DNA of 64,000 nt from Bacillota bacterium. GTDB taxonomy: Bacteria > Bacillota > TC1. The notes under the pieces are model-generated. The model made no database searches and was not told the origin of the DNA. It saw only the letters and a program-made list of their open reading frames with translations. The translations under genes were made by a program, and so were the position numbers. The stretch lies in assembly GCA_024635925.1 (NCBI GenBank), contig JAGXHY010000014.1:1-64000 (forward strand), read 5' to 3'. Positions 9,598 through 20,585 of this stretch are shown here, one piece after another; within the stretch, counting starts at the first letter, position 1; each line of letters opens with the position of its first letter.

Positions 9598-10443
9598 ATG
9601 GATTTATGGTACACAGAAAATCATACTGATGATGCAAAATTTTCAATAAAGATAAAAGAACAAATTTATCATGATAAAAGTCCTTTCCAAGATATTGATT
9701 TCTTTACTTCAGATGAGTTTGGAATATTTTTTACTCTTGATGGTCTTATGATGGTAACAGAAAAAGATGAATTTATTTATCATGATATGATAAGTCACGT
9801 TCCTATGGCAGTAAATCCTAATATTAAAAATGTATTAGTGATTGGTGGAGGGGATGGTGGCACAGTTAGAGAACTTTCAAGATACAAAAATATTGAAAAT
9901 ATAGATATGGTTGAGATTGATGAAATGGTTGTTCGAGCTTGTATTAAGTATTTACCATTAACATCATCAAAACTTGATGATCCAAGAGTAAATTTATTTT
10001 ATGAAGATGGAGTAGCTTTTATAGAAAAGAAGAAAAATGAATATGATTTGATAATAATAGACTCTACCGACCCTATTGGACCAGGAGAAGGTCTATTTAC
10101 TAAGAGTTTTTATGAAAATTGTTATTTAGCCTTAAAAGATGAAGGTATACTTATAAATCAACATGAAAGTCCTTATTATGATCGAGATAAAAAAAATATG
10201 AATCGAGCTCATAAAAGAATAAAAGAAACATTCGAGATAGCCGAAGTTTATCAATTTCATATGCCAACTTATCCATCTGGTCACTGGTTGTTTGGTTTTG
10301 CATCAAAAAAATTTCATCCAGTAAATGATTTAAATGAAACAGCTTGGAACTTAAATGAGCTTGAAACAAAATACTATAACTTAGAACTACATAAAGGTGC
10401 TTTTTACCTACCAACTTATGTAAAGCAAGCTCTAGATGAATAA
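9598..10443 (+). CDS. speE: Spermidine synthase (putrescine aminopropyltransferase)
   Basis: 281 residues. The dcSAM-binding motif GGGDGGTVREL lies around residues 83-93, the acidic loop VEIDEMV follows, and the catalytic IIDSTDPIGPG segment holds the conserved aspartates. It makes spermidine from putrescine and decarboxylated SAM. It is the last gene of the speA-speB-speD-speE run, with AGGAGG 6 bases before the ATG. ppdK follows after 78 bases with its own promoter. Confidence 0.96.
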   Translation: MDLWYTENHTDDAKFSIKIKEQIYHDKSPFQDIDFFTSDEFGIFFTLDGLMMVTEKDEFIYHDMISHVPMAVNPNIKNVLVIGGGDGGTVRELSRYKNIENIDMVEIDEMVVRACIKYLPLTSSKLDDPRVNLFYEDGVAFIEKKKNEYDLIIIDSTDPIGPGEGLFTKSFYENCYLALKDEGILINQHESPYYDRDKKNMNRAHKRIKETFEIAEVYQFHMPTYPSGHWLFGFASKKFHPVNDLNETAWNLNELETKYYNLELHKGAFYLPTYVKQALDE

Positions 10444-10462
10444 TTGAGTATTAATACTTGTC

Positions 10463-10491
10463 TTCATTTTATAGTAGTTTAATGATATAAT
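10463..10491 (+). promoter_or_regulatory. Extended -10 promoter of ppdK
   Basis: TGATATAAT (10483-10491) is a perfect extended -10 element. A weak -35 TTCATT (10463-10468) sits at 17-bp spacing. The ppdK ribosome binding site AAAGGAGG follows at about 10508. Confidence 0.6.
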
Positions 10492-10521
10492 TAATAATAG
10501 TTTTTTAAAGGAGGAAATATA

Positions 10522-13149
10522 ATGTCAAAAAAATTCGTATATATGTTTAGCGAAGGAAATGCGTCTATGAAAAATCTTTTAGGAGGTAAAGGTGCAAACT
10601 TAGCTGAGATGACATTGTTGGGAATGCCAATTCCACAAGGGTTTATAGTTTCAACTGAAGCTTGTAATGATTATTATGCAAAAGCAAGAGTAATAGATGC
10701 TGAGATAATAAAACAGATTGATAAAGGAATTGTAGATTTAGAAAAAATAACTGGTAAAAAATTTGGTGATGAACAAAACCCATTATTGGTTTCTGTGCGT
10801 TCTGGTGCTAGGGCATCCATGCCAGGTATGATGGATACTGTTCTTAATTTAGGTATGAATGATTTATCTGTGGAAGCTTTGGCTATAAAATCTAATAATC
10901 CTAAGTTTGCTTATGATTCCTACAGAAGATTTATTCAAATGTTCTCTGATGTAGTTAAGGGTATTGAAAAATCTCACTTTGAAAGAATATTAGACAAAAT
11001 CAAAGAATCAAAAGGAGTTACAGCTGATATGGATTTAACAGTTGATGACTTTAAAGAAGTTTTAGCTACTTTTAAAAATATTTATAAGGACGAAATAGGT
11101 GAAGAATTTCCTCAAGATCCAAGAACACAACTTTTAGAGTCTATAACAGCTGTTTTTAGTTCTTGGAATAATCATAGAGCAAATGTTTATAGAAGAATGC
11201 ACGATATTCCAAGTTCTTGGGGTACTGCTGTAAACGTACAAATGATGGTTTTTGGTAATTTAGGAGATACTTCTGGTACTGGTGTAGCTTTCACAAGAAA
11301 TCCAGCAACTGGTGAAAGTAAAATATATGGTGAATATCTTATAAATGCACAAGGAGAAGATGTTGTAGCAGGTATAAGAACACCGAAAACAATTTCAACA
11401 CTACAAGATGATATGCCAGTGGTTTATGAAGAATTCATTTCTATTGCCAATAAGTTAGAAAAACATTACAAAGATATGCAAGATATGGAATTTACCATTG
11501 AAGATAAAAAATTATACATACTCCAAACAAGAAATGGCAAAAGAACAGCTCCTGCTGCTTTAAGAATAGCCGTTGAACTTGTTGAAGAAAAAATGATAAC
11601 AGAAGAAGAGGCTATAATGAAAGTTGATCCTAAACAGTTAGATCAACTACTACATCCTGCCTTTGACGAAAAATCATTAGCTGATGCAAAAATAGTTGCC
11701 AAAGGCCTGCCTGCTTCACCTGGTGCTGCTACTGGGAAAATTTATTTCTCTGCAGAAGATGCTAAAATTGCAAAAGAGCAAAGAAATGAAATTGTTATTT
11801 TAGTTAGACTGGAAACATCTCCAGAAGATATTGAAGGAATGGTAGCTTCTAATGGTATTTTGACAGTTAGAGGTGGTATGACATCTCACGCTGCAGTTGT
11901 AGCTAGAGGCATGGGTAAATGCTGTGTTGCTGGGTGCGGAGATATTAAAATAGACGAAGTGAAAAAAACTTTAACAGCAGATGGCAAAGTTTATAAAGAA
12001 GGCGAATATATTTCATTAAATGGAACTACAGGAAATGTGTATGGTGAAAAAATTAAAACCGTAGAGCCTGAAATTTCAGGACATTTTGCAATTTTAATGA
12101 GTTGGGCTGATAAGGTTAGAACTTTAAATATAAGAACAAATGCAGATACCCCTAAAGATGCAAGCAGAGCTGTTGAGTTCGGTGCTGAAGGTATAGGTCT
12201 TACTAGAACAGAGCATATGTTTTTCAACGAAGATAGAATTTTTCAAATGAGAAAAATGATTTTATCTAGTTCTGAAGCTGAGAGAAGAGATGCTCTAGAA
12301 AAATTACTTCCTATGCAAAGAGAAGATTTTATTGGAATATATGAAGCTATGGAAGAAAGACCAGTCACTATTAGACTTCTAGATCCTCCTCTTCATGAGT
12401 TTTTACCTAATGAAAGTGACTCTAAAGTTGCCTTATCTAAAGATATGGGAATTTCACTGGATACATTAGAAGAAAAAATTGAATCTTTACATGAATTCAA
12501 TCCAATGATGGGGCATAGAGGTTGTAGGCTAGCAGTTACTTTCCCTGAAATTGCTGAAATGCAAACAAAGGCAATAATTGAAGCTGCACTATATGTAACA
12601 AAAGAAAAAGGTTTTAAAATTAAACCTGAAATTATGATTCCTTTAGCTGGTGATGAAAAAGAATTCAAATATGTTAAAGATATAGTTGTTAGAATTGCTG
12701 ATAAAATTATTAATGATTCTGAAACAAAAATTGAATATTTAGTCGGAACAATGATTGAGATTCCAAGAGCTGCTTTAACAGCAGATAAAATTGCCCAAGA
12801 AGCTGAATTCTTCTCATTTGGAACAAATGACTTAACACAGATGACATTTGGATTTTCTAGAGATGATGCAGGTAATTTCTTGGATGACTATTATGATAAA
12901 AAAATATATGAATCTGATCCTTTTGCCAGATTAGATCAAGAAGGTGTTGGCCAATTAATAAAAATGGCTGTTGAAAAAGGTAAAACAACTAGACCTGATA
13001 TTAAATTAGGTATATGTGGAGAACATGGAGGAGATCCATCTTCTATTGATTTCTGCTACAGAGTTGGTCTTCATTATGTAAGTTGCTCACCTTTTAGAGT
13101 GCCAATTGCTAGATTAGCAGCGGCTCAATCTGTATTAATAAATAAATAA
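10522..13149 (+). CDS. ppdK: Pyruvate, phosphate dikinase
   Basis: 875 residues, standard PPDK length. The N-terminal ATP-grasp domain starts with GGKGANLAEM. The swivelling phosphohistidine domain has His456 in GGMTSHAAVVARGMG. The C-terminal PEP/pyruvate barrel has the catalytic Cys832 in GICGEHGGDPSS. It interconverts PEP + AMP + PPi and pyruvate + ATP + Pi. In anaerobes it serves PPi-linked glycolysis or gluconeogenesis from amino acids. It is a single-gene unit between an extended -10 promoter and a strong terminator. Confidence 0.98.
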   Translation: MSKKFVYMFSEGNASMKNLLGGKGANLAEMTLLGMPIPQGFIVSTEACNDYYAKARVIDAEIIKQIDKGIVDLEKITGKKFGDEQNPLLVSVRSGARASMPGMMDTVLNLGMNDLSVEALAIKSNNPKFAYDSYRRFIQMFSDVVKGIEKSHFERILDKIKESKGVTADMDLTVDDFKEVLATFKNIYKDEIGEEFPQDPRTQLLESITAVFSSWNNHRANVYRRMHDIPSSWGTAVNVQMMVFGNLGDTSGTGVAFTRNPATGESKIYGEYLINAQGEDVVAGIRTPKTISTLQDDMPVVYEEFISIANKLEKHYKDMQDMEFTIEDKKLYILQTRNGKRTAPAALRIAVELVEEKMITEEEAIMKVDPKQLDQLLHPAFDEKSLADAKIVAKGLPASPGAATGKIYFSAEDAKIAKEQRNEIVILVRLETSPEDIEGMVASNGILTVRGGMTSHAAVVARGMGKCCVAGCGDIKIDEVKKTLTADGKVYKEGEYISLNGTTGNVYGEKIKTVEPEISGHFAILMSWADKVRTLNIRTNADTPKDASRAVEFGAEGIGLTRTEHMFFNEDRIFQMRKMILSSSEAERRDALEKLLPMQREDFIGIYEAMEERPVTIRLLDPPLHEFLPNESDSKVALSKDMGISLDTLEEKIESLHEFNPMMGHRGCRLAVTFPEIAEMQTKAIIEAALYVTKEKGFKIKPEIMIPLAGDEKEFKYVKDIVVRIADKIINDSETKIEYLVGTMIEIPRAALTADKIAQEAEFFSFGTNDLTQMTFGFSRDDAGNFLDDYYDKKIYESDPFARLDQEGVGQLIKMAVEKGKTTRPDIKLGICGEHGGDPSSIDFCYRVGLHYVSCSPFRVPIARLAAAQSVLINK

Positions 13150-13170
13150 CACTGATAAGTAGTAAATTAT

Positions 13171-13216
13171 AAATTCTTGTTGTTTCTATAACGAAACAAC
13201 AAGAATTTAATTTTTT
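13171..13216 (+). terminator. Strong Rho-independent terminator of ppdK
   Basis: A perfect 16-bp stem, AAATTCTTGTTGTTTC (13171-13186) with GAAACAACAAGAATTT (13193-13208), a 6-base loop, and a tail of AATTTTTT. Confidence 0.92.
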
Positions 13217-13262
13217 ACAATTCAAATAAATTAAATATATTTATAAAAACCTATAACTATTA

Positions 13263-13291
13263 TTGACTACCAAATACTAAAAGCATATAAT
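13263..13291 (+). promoter_or_regulatory. Strong promoter of gdhA
   Basis: -35 TTGACT (13263-13268), exactly 17 bp, then -10 TATAAT (13286-13291). This is the best match to sigma-A consensus on the + strand of the window, which fits a highly expressed catabolic enzyme. The 13217-13262 interval shows nothing else recognisable. Confidence 0.8.
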
Positions 13292-13325
13292 TATAATTGT
13301 TTTAATAAAATACAGGAGGAACACA

Positions 13326-14582
13326 ATGAGTAAAAAGTATAACGCCTATGATCAAATGCTTGCAACTTTAGATAAAGCGGCAGCTATAGTAAATATTCCT
13401 GATAGCGAATACAACTTTTTAAAATATCCAGAAAGAGAATTGAAAGTTGCTTTACCAGTAAGAATGGATGATGGCTCAGTAAAGGTTTTTGAAGGCTATA
13501 GAATTCAGCATTCTAGTTTGCGTGGACCTTGTAAAGGTGGTATTAGATATCACCAAGATGTAGACCAAAACGAAGTTAAAGCATTGGCAGCATGGATGTC
13601 ATTAAAATGTGCAGTGGTAAATATTCCTTATGGTGGAGCAAAGGGTGGCATAACAGTCGATCCTACCCAACTTTCTATAAGAGAATTAAAGAACTTAACA
13701 AGAAGATTTACTGCAGCTATTTTGCCATTGATTGGACCAAATAGTGATATTCCGGCTCCAGATGTTAACACTAATGCACAAACAATGGCCTGGATTATGG
13801 ATACCTATAGTATGTTTCAAGGCCATGCAGTTCCTGGAGTAGTAACAGGTAAACCTCTTGATATTGGCGGTTCACTTGGTCGTCCTGAAGCAACTGGTAG
13901 GGGTGTTATGTTTTCTACTAGAGAAATATTAAAAAAATTAGGTAAAACTTTAAAAGATACAACAATTGCTGTTCAAGGTTATGGTAATGTTGGTAGAGTT
14001 GGAACTACACTTTTGTATGAAGAAGGTTGTAAAATTCTTGCAGTTGGTGATGTTTCTTGTTCAATTAGAAACATGAATGGTCTTAATATTCCAGAATTAA
14101 ATGATTATGTTGCTATCCATGGTCTAATTAAAGGGTATGAGTCACCAGGAGTAGAATATATTTCTCATGAAGAACTATTACTTACAGACTGTGAAATATT
14201 GATACCTGCAGCTTTAGAAAATCAAATAACAGATAAAGTTGCTGCCAAGATTAAAGCTAAAATTATTGTTGAAGGTGCCAATGGGCCAACAACATCAGAA
14301 GCTGATAAGGTCTTAATTGAAAGAGGAATTATTGTTATTCCTGATATCTTAGCTAATGCTGGTGGGGTTGTAGTTTCATATTTTGAGTGGGCTCAAAATA
14401 TACAATCACTAATGTGGAATGAAGATGATATTAATAATAAACTTGAAACTATAATGGTTAGAAGTTTTCAAGAAGTTTGGGATACTAAATATCAATATAA
14501 AACTGATATGAGAACTGCAGCTTTTATTGTTGCAATGAGACGCCTCGTAGAAGCAAGAAAAATTCGTGGAATATTCCCATAA
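13326..14582 (+). CDS. gdhA: NAD(P)-dependent glutamate dehydrogenase
   Basis: 418 residues, the catabolic Glu/Leu/Phe/Val dehydrogenase family. The substrate domain has KGGIRYH, and the active-site lysine K106 lies in NIPYGGAKGG. The Rossmann domain has the dinucleotide motif GYGNVGRVG. The length and IPAPDVNT block fit the NAD-linked hexameric GDH of clostridia and RocG/GudB of Bacillus. It oxidatively deaminates glutamate to 2-oxoglutarate. Monocistronic, between its own strong promoter and terminator. Cofactor choice is not certain from sequence. Confidence 0.95.
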   Translation: MSKKYNAYDQMLATLDKAAAIVNIPDSEYNFLKYPERELKVALPVRMDDGSVKVFEGYRIQHSSLRGPCKGGIRYHQDVDQNEVKALAAWMSLKCAVVNIPYGGAKGGITVDPTQLSIRELKNLTRRFTAAILPLIGPNSDIPAPDVNTNAQTMAWIMDTYSMFQGHAVPGVVTGKPLDIGGSLGRPEATGRGVMFSTREILKKLGKTLKDTTIAVQGYGNVGRVGTTLLYEEGCKILAVGDVSCSIRNMNGLNIPELNDYVAIHGLIKGYESPGVEYISHEELLLTDCEILIPAALENQITDKVAAKIKAKIIVEGANGPTTSEADKVLIERGIIVIPDILANAGGVVVSYFEWAQNIQSLMWNEDDINNKLETIMVRSFQEVWDTKYQYKTDMRTAAFIVAMRRLVEARKIRGIFP

Positions 14583-14596
14583 ACCGTAAAAGTGCT

Positions 14597-14627
14597 AATA
14601 GCCCATAGTAATCTATGGGCTATTTTT
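14597..14627 (+). terminator. Rho-independent terminator of gdhA
   Basis: A 12-bp perfect stem, AATAGCCCATAG (14597-14608) with CTATGGGCTATT (14613-14624), loop TAAT, then TTTATA. It lies directly before the queA ribosome binding site AAGGAG. Confidence 0.88.
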
Positions 14628-14640
14628 ATAAAGGAGAATA

Positions 14641-16789
<2,149 letters not shown>

Positions 16790-16838
16790 AAATTTTCTAT
16801 AAAGTGTTAACATTATATAGATAGGAAAGAGGTGTATT

Positions 16839-17186
16839 ATGAGTAGTAGTTTGACTGAAATGCTATATTTTTTGGTTCCATTAGGATTAATATTTTATTT
16901 TTTAATTTTAAAACCACAAAAGAAGCAAAAAACAGAAAAAATCTTAACAATGAAAAATTTAAAAGTTGGAGATAAAGTAATTATATACAGTGGTTTGCAT
17001 GGAACTGTAGCAAAAGTACCAGAAGATGAAGATTCATTTTCAATGGAAATTTCTGACAAAGTATTTGTTATTGTTGAAAAAGAAGCAATCTTTAAAAACT
17101 TAAGCCAAATGGAAAGAGTTTCTAAAGAAAAAAACAAGTTAGAATCAGAGAAAAAAGCAGCTAAAGACGCAAAAAAGAATAAATAA
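16839..17186 (+). CDS. yajC: Preprotein translocase accessory subunit YajC
   Basis: 115 residues with one N-terminal membrane helix (about 7-25), then KPQKKQ and the YajC core KVGDKVIIYSGLHGTVAKV, and a charged Lys/Glu-rich tail. It associates with SecDF-YidC in protein export. Position after queA-tgt is conserved in many bacteria; secD and secF, which often follow, are absent here because a terminator and relA come next. Confidence 0.9.
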   Translation: MSSSLTEMLYFLVPLGLIFYFLILKPQKKQKTEKILTMKNLKVGDKVIIYSGLHGTVAKVPEDEDSFSMEISDKVFVIVEKEAIFKNLSQMERVSKEKNKLESEKKAAKDAKKNK

Positions 17187-17215
17187 AAAAGCCCCCTTTT
17201 TATAGGGGTTTTTTT
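17185..17215 (+). terminator. Rho-independent terminator of queA-tgt-yajC
   Basis: AAAAAAGCCCC (17185-17195) pairs with GGGGTTTTTTT (17205-17215) across a 9-base loop. The right arm doubles as the T tract. Confidence 0.88.
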
Positions 17216-17228
17216 ATGTAGCTATTTC

Positions 17229-17263
17229 CTTTTATTATAGGGCTCTTTTTAGTATAATAAAAG
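17229..17263 (+). promoter_or_regulatory. relA promoter region with perfect inverted repeat over the -10
   Basis: CTTTTATTATA (17229-17239) and TATAATAAAAG (17253-17263) are an exact 11-bp inverted repeat with a 13-base spacer. The right arm begins with a consensus -10 TATAAT (17253-17258). No good -35 is seen at 17 bp (TTTTAT at best). It could be an operator or simply a hairpin at the transcript start. Confidence 0.5.
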
Positions 17264-17293
17264 AGTACGTTAATACATTTAAGGGGAAATATA

Positions 17294-19501
17294 ATGAGTA
17301 TTTCAATAGAAGAAATAATTAATCAGATGAAAGAATATATTCCTAATCTGAAAGAAGATAAAATCAGGGAAGCTTACAAGCTTGCTGCAGAGTCTCATCA
17401 TGGTCAATTTAGAAAATCAGGAGAAGAATATATTATTCATCCTCTTCATGTTGCGGCAATTCTCACACCAATGCAAATGGATGAAGCAACCATAATTTGT
17501 GCTTTATTACATGATGTGGTCGAGGATGTTGAAACAATTTCAATTGAGATGATTGAAGAAAAGTTTGGTAATGAAGTAGCTTATATTGTAGATGGTTTAA
17601 CTAAACTTAAAAAAATCAGTTCAATTAAAAGTAATAATTTACAAGTAGAAAATCTTATGAAGATGTTTTTAACGACTTCAAAAGATATTAGAGTATTATT
17701 AATTAAAATAGCTGACAGACTTCATAATATGAGAACATTAAAATATATGAAAAGAGATAGACAATTATCAATTGCAAAAGAAACCTTGGAAATCTATGCA
17801 CCTGTAGCTCATAGATTAGGTGCCTTTCAAATTAAATGGGAATTAGAAGATTTATCATTTAAATACATGGAACCTGAGAAATATAACAAACTAGTAGAAC
17901 AAATATCTAAGAAAAGAAAAGAAAGAGAAGCAGATGTTGAATCTATTATTAAAAAAATAGATAATAAACTTGAAGAACTAAAAATAACGGCTGATGTTAC
18001 TGGAAGAACAAAACATTTTTATAGTATTTATAATAAAATGATCAAAAAGAACCAAGAAATCGATGAAATTTTTGACTTAACAGCAGTAAGGATAATAGTT
18101 GAAACTATTCAAGATTGTTATAGTGCTTTAGGTGTTATTCATATGATATTCACACCTATTCCAAATCGATTTAAAGATTATATTGCTATGCCAAAACCTA
18201 ATATGTATCAATCTATTCATACAACAGTTCTTGGTCCTAATACAGATCCCTTTGAAGTACAAATTAGAACTATAGAAATGCATAAAACAGCTGAGTATGG
18301 AATAGCAGCACATTGGAAGTACAAAGAAGGGGGCAAATTCTCTTATAAAGAATTTCAAAAAGAAAGCTCCTTCATAGAACAGATTAGGGAAATACAATCT
18401 GATTCCCAGGGTAGTGCTACAGATTTTATTGATTCCTTAAAAGCTGATTTATTTACTGATAGAATATATGTCTTTACACCAAAGGGTGATGTAATAGAGT
18501 TGAAAAATGGTTCAACGCCTTTAGATTTTGCTTTTAGAGTACATTCTGATGTAGGTTTACGTTTTGCTGGGGCAAGGGTAAACAATCATATTGTACCTAT
18601 TCAATATAAGTTGCAAACTGGTGATATTCTAGAAATAATGACAAATAAAAATGCAAAACCAAGTTTAGATTGGTTAAAAATTGTAGCAACAAAACATGCA
18701 CAGAATAAAATCAGAAATTGGTTTAAAAATCAGAATAGAGATAGTAAAATTGAAAAAGGAAAAGAAAGCTTTGATAAAGAGAGTAAAAAAGAGTCAATTG
18801 ATAGCGGTCATTTAGATCAAATTTATTTAGAAAAACTATATAAATCTTATGGTATGCATAGTATGGAAGACCTTTATGCGGCTATTGGTGATGGTGCTTT
18901 TCAAGTAAGAAATATATTGCGGAAATTAAGAGAGTTAGTTGGACACCAACTTAGTAATGACAATACTGACAAAATGATGGTCAAACCTTGGGAAGGTTAT
19001 GGAAAAGGAACTCATGGGATACGTGTTCAAGGATTTGATAACGTAGATATTCATATTTCAAAATGTTGTAATCCTTTACCTGATGATGAAGTCTCAGGAT
19101 ATATAAATAGGGGAAAAGGCATTTCTGTACATAGAACTGATTGTCCAAATTTTTTATATTTAAAACGAAAAGAGCCTTATAGAATAGTAAATGTTATTTG
19201 GGAAAAAAAAGAGGTTAAAAACTTAACAGCAAATCTTGAAATAACAACATCTGATAAAAAAGGTATTACACCTTTTATGATTAATAAATTTCATGAACTA
19301 AATGCAGATGTTTTGGAGATTAACTCAAAAGTAGCAAAAGGGTTAGTTACAATGAAGGTTAAAATAGGAATCAACAGTTCAAATCATTTAGAAGATATTT
19401 TTTATTCATTAAATAAAGAAGCAGACGTAATAGAAATTAATAGAATTATTTTAAAAGGGAAAATAAAAAATGAAAGTATTAATTCAGAGATCAAAAAATA
19501 G
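17294..19501 (+). CDS. relA: Bifunctional (p)ppGpp synthetase/hydrolase
   Basis: 735 residues, long RSH protein. The HD hydrolase domain has HPLHVAAIL and ALLHDVVEDV. The synthetase domain has HFYSIYNKM, DLTAVRIIV and SIHTTVLGP. These are followed by a TGS domain (DRIYVFTPKGDVIEL), a helical/zinc-finger-like segment with ISKCCNPLPDD, and a C-terminal ACT domain. Intact HD and synthetase motifs argue for a Rel-type enzyme that both makes and degrades the alarmone in response to uncharged tRNA at the ribosome. dtd starts inside its 3' end (32-base overlap). Confidence 0.97.
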   Translation: MSISIEEIINQMKEYIPNLKEDKIREAYKLAAESHHGQFRKSGEEYIIHPLHVAAILTPMQMDEATIICALLHDVVEDVETISIEMIEEKFGNEVAYIVDGLTKLKKISSIKSNNLQVENLMKMFLTTSKDIRVLLIKIADRLHNMRTLKYMKRDRQLSIAKETLEIYAPVAHRLGAFQIKWELEDLSFKYMEPEKYNKLVEQISKKRKEREADVESIIKKIDNKLEELKITADVTGRTKHFYSIYNKMIKKNQEIDEIFDLTAVRIIVETIQDCYSALGVIHMIFTPIPNRFKDYIAMPKPNMYQSIHTTVLGPNTDPFEVQIRTIEMHKTAEYGIAAHWKYKEGGKFSYKEFQKESSFIEQIREIQSDSQGSATDFIDSLKADLFTDRIYVFTPKGDVIELKNGSTPLDFAFRVHSDVGLRFAGARVNNHIVPIQYKLQTGDILEIMTNKNAKPSLDWLKIVATKHAQNKIRNWFKNQNRDSKIEKGKESFDKESKKESIDSGHLDQIYLEKLYKSYGMHSMEDLYAAIGDGAFQVRNILRKLRELVGHQLSNDNTDKMMVKPWEGYGKGTHGIRVQGFDNVDIHISKCCNPLPDDEVSGYINRGKGISVHRTDCPNFLYLKRKEPYRIVNVIWEKKEVKNLTANLEITTSDKKGITPFMINKFHELNADVLEINSKVAKGLVTMKVKIGINSSNHLEDIFYSLNKEADVIEINRIILKGKIKNESINSEIKK

Positions 19502-19919
19502 CAATGTTAAAATTAGTAATGAAATAGTTGGAGAAATTACTAAAGGAATTGTGGTATTTTTAGGTGTAGGTAAAAATGATACAACTAAAGATATTGATTA
19601 TTTAGTAAATAAAATTATAAATCTGAGAATTTTTGAAGATAACGAAGGCAAAATGAATAATAGTTTAAATGATATTGGAGGAGAAGTTCTATTAGTATCT
19701 CAATTTACTTTATATGCTGATACAAAAAAAGGAAGAAGACCTAGTTTTATTCACGCTAGCGCACCAGAAAAGGCAAAAGAATTCTATGAATTATTTAAAA
19801 AAAAGATGATTCAGCAAGGAGTTGTTGTTCAAACTGGAGTATTTCAAGCAGATATGGAAGTAAACATAGTTAATGATGGTCCTGTAACCATTATTATTGA
19901 TACTGAAAATTATAAGTAG
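19470..19919 (+). CDS. dtd: D-aminoacyl-tRNA deacylase
   Basis: 149 residues, full DTD. The two signature regions are SQFTLYADTKKGRRPSF and the C-terminal NDGPVTI, which carries the cross-subunit Gly-Pro motif that rejects L-amino acids. It hydrolyses D-aminoacyl-tRNAs and mischarged Gly-tRNA(Ala). AAAGGGAAAA lies just before the ATG, within relA. The relA-dtd pairing is a conserved Firmicute arrangement. Confidence 0.95.
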   Translation: MKVLIQRSKNSNVKISNEIVGEITKGIVVFLGVGKNDTTKDIDYLVNKIINLRIFEDNEGKMNNSLNDIGGEVLLVSQFTLYADTKKGRRPSFIHASAPEKAKEFYELFKKKMIQQGVVVQTGVFQADMEVNIVNDGPVTIIIDTENYK

Positions 19920-19927
19920 GAGGATAA

Positions 19928-20572
19928 ATGAAATATATTAAATTAATAAATGGTCCGATAGAAGAAAATTCATTTATTGTATGGAATGAAAATTTCCATG
20001 AAGGAGCAATTATTGATCCTGGATTTATTGAACTAGAAGATTTAGAAAAATATTTAAAAGAGTTTAATATAAATATTAAGTACATTATTAATACTCATGG
20101 TCATTGGGATCATATAAAAAATAATAAATTATTAAAAAATGCTTATGGAGCAAAACTTTTAATTCATGAAAATGATGAAGAATATTTATATAATCCACAA
20201 TTAAATTTAAGTTATTATTATGAGAAGGAGATTGAGCCAACGAAAGCTGATCAGTTATTGAAAGAAGATGATGAAATTATGTTAGGCGATGAAATTTTAA
20301 AAGTTATGCATACACCAGGACATACTATGGGTTCGATTATTTTATATAATGATAAATTAGCTTTTACTGGTGACACATTATTTTTTGGATCAATAGGTAG
20401 ATGTGATTTGCCAAATAGTGATAAAGAAATTATGATAAAAAGTATTGAGAAAATTAAAAATATTCTTCCTAAAGAGGCTTTAATATTACCTGGTCATGGT
20501 AATATGGAATCAAAATTTTCAGAGCAATTAAAAAGTAATCCATTTTTAACAGGTAAGATGAAACCAAAATAG
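19928..20572 (+). CDS. MBL-fold hydrolase (glyoxalase II-like)
   Basis: 214 residues, metallo-beta-lactamase fold. The metal-binding motif THGHWDH contributes His57, His59, Asp61 and His62; further ligands are in HTPGHTMGS and the late LPGHGN. The architecture matches the small hydroxyacylglutathione hydrolase-like proteins that commonly sit beside relA-dtd in Firmicutes. The true thioester or other substrate is unknown. Nine bases after dtd with GTAGGAGG, so cotranscribed. Confidence 0.85.
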   Translation: MKYIKLINGPIEENSFIVWNENFHEGAIIDPGFIELEDLEKYLKEFNINIKYIINTHGHWDHIKNNKLLKNAYGAKLLIHENDEEYLYNPQLNLSYYYEKEIEPTKADQLLKEDDEIMLGDEILKVMHTPGHTMGSIILYNDKLAFTGDTLFFGSIGRCDLPNSDKEIMIKSIEKIKNILPKEALILPGHGNMESKFSEQLKSNPFLTGKMKPK

Positions 20573-20585
20573 AAAGAGGTTTGTT

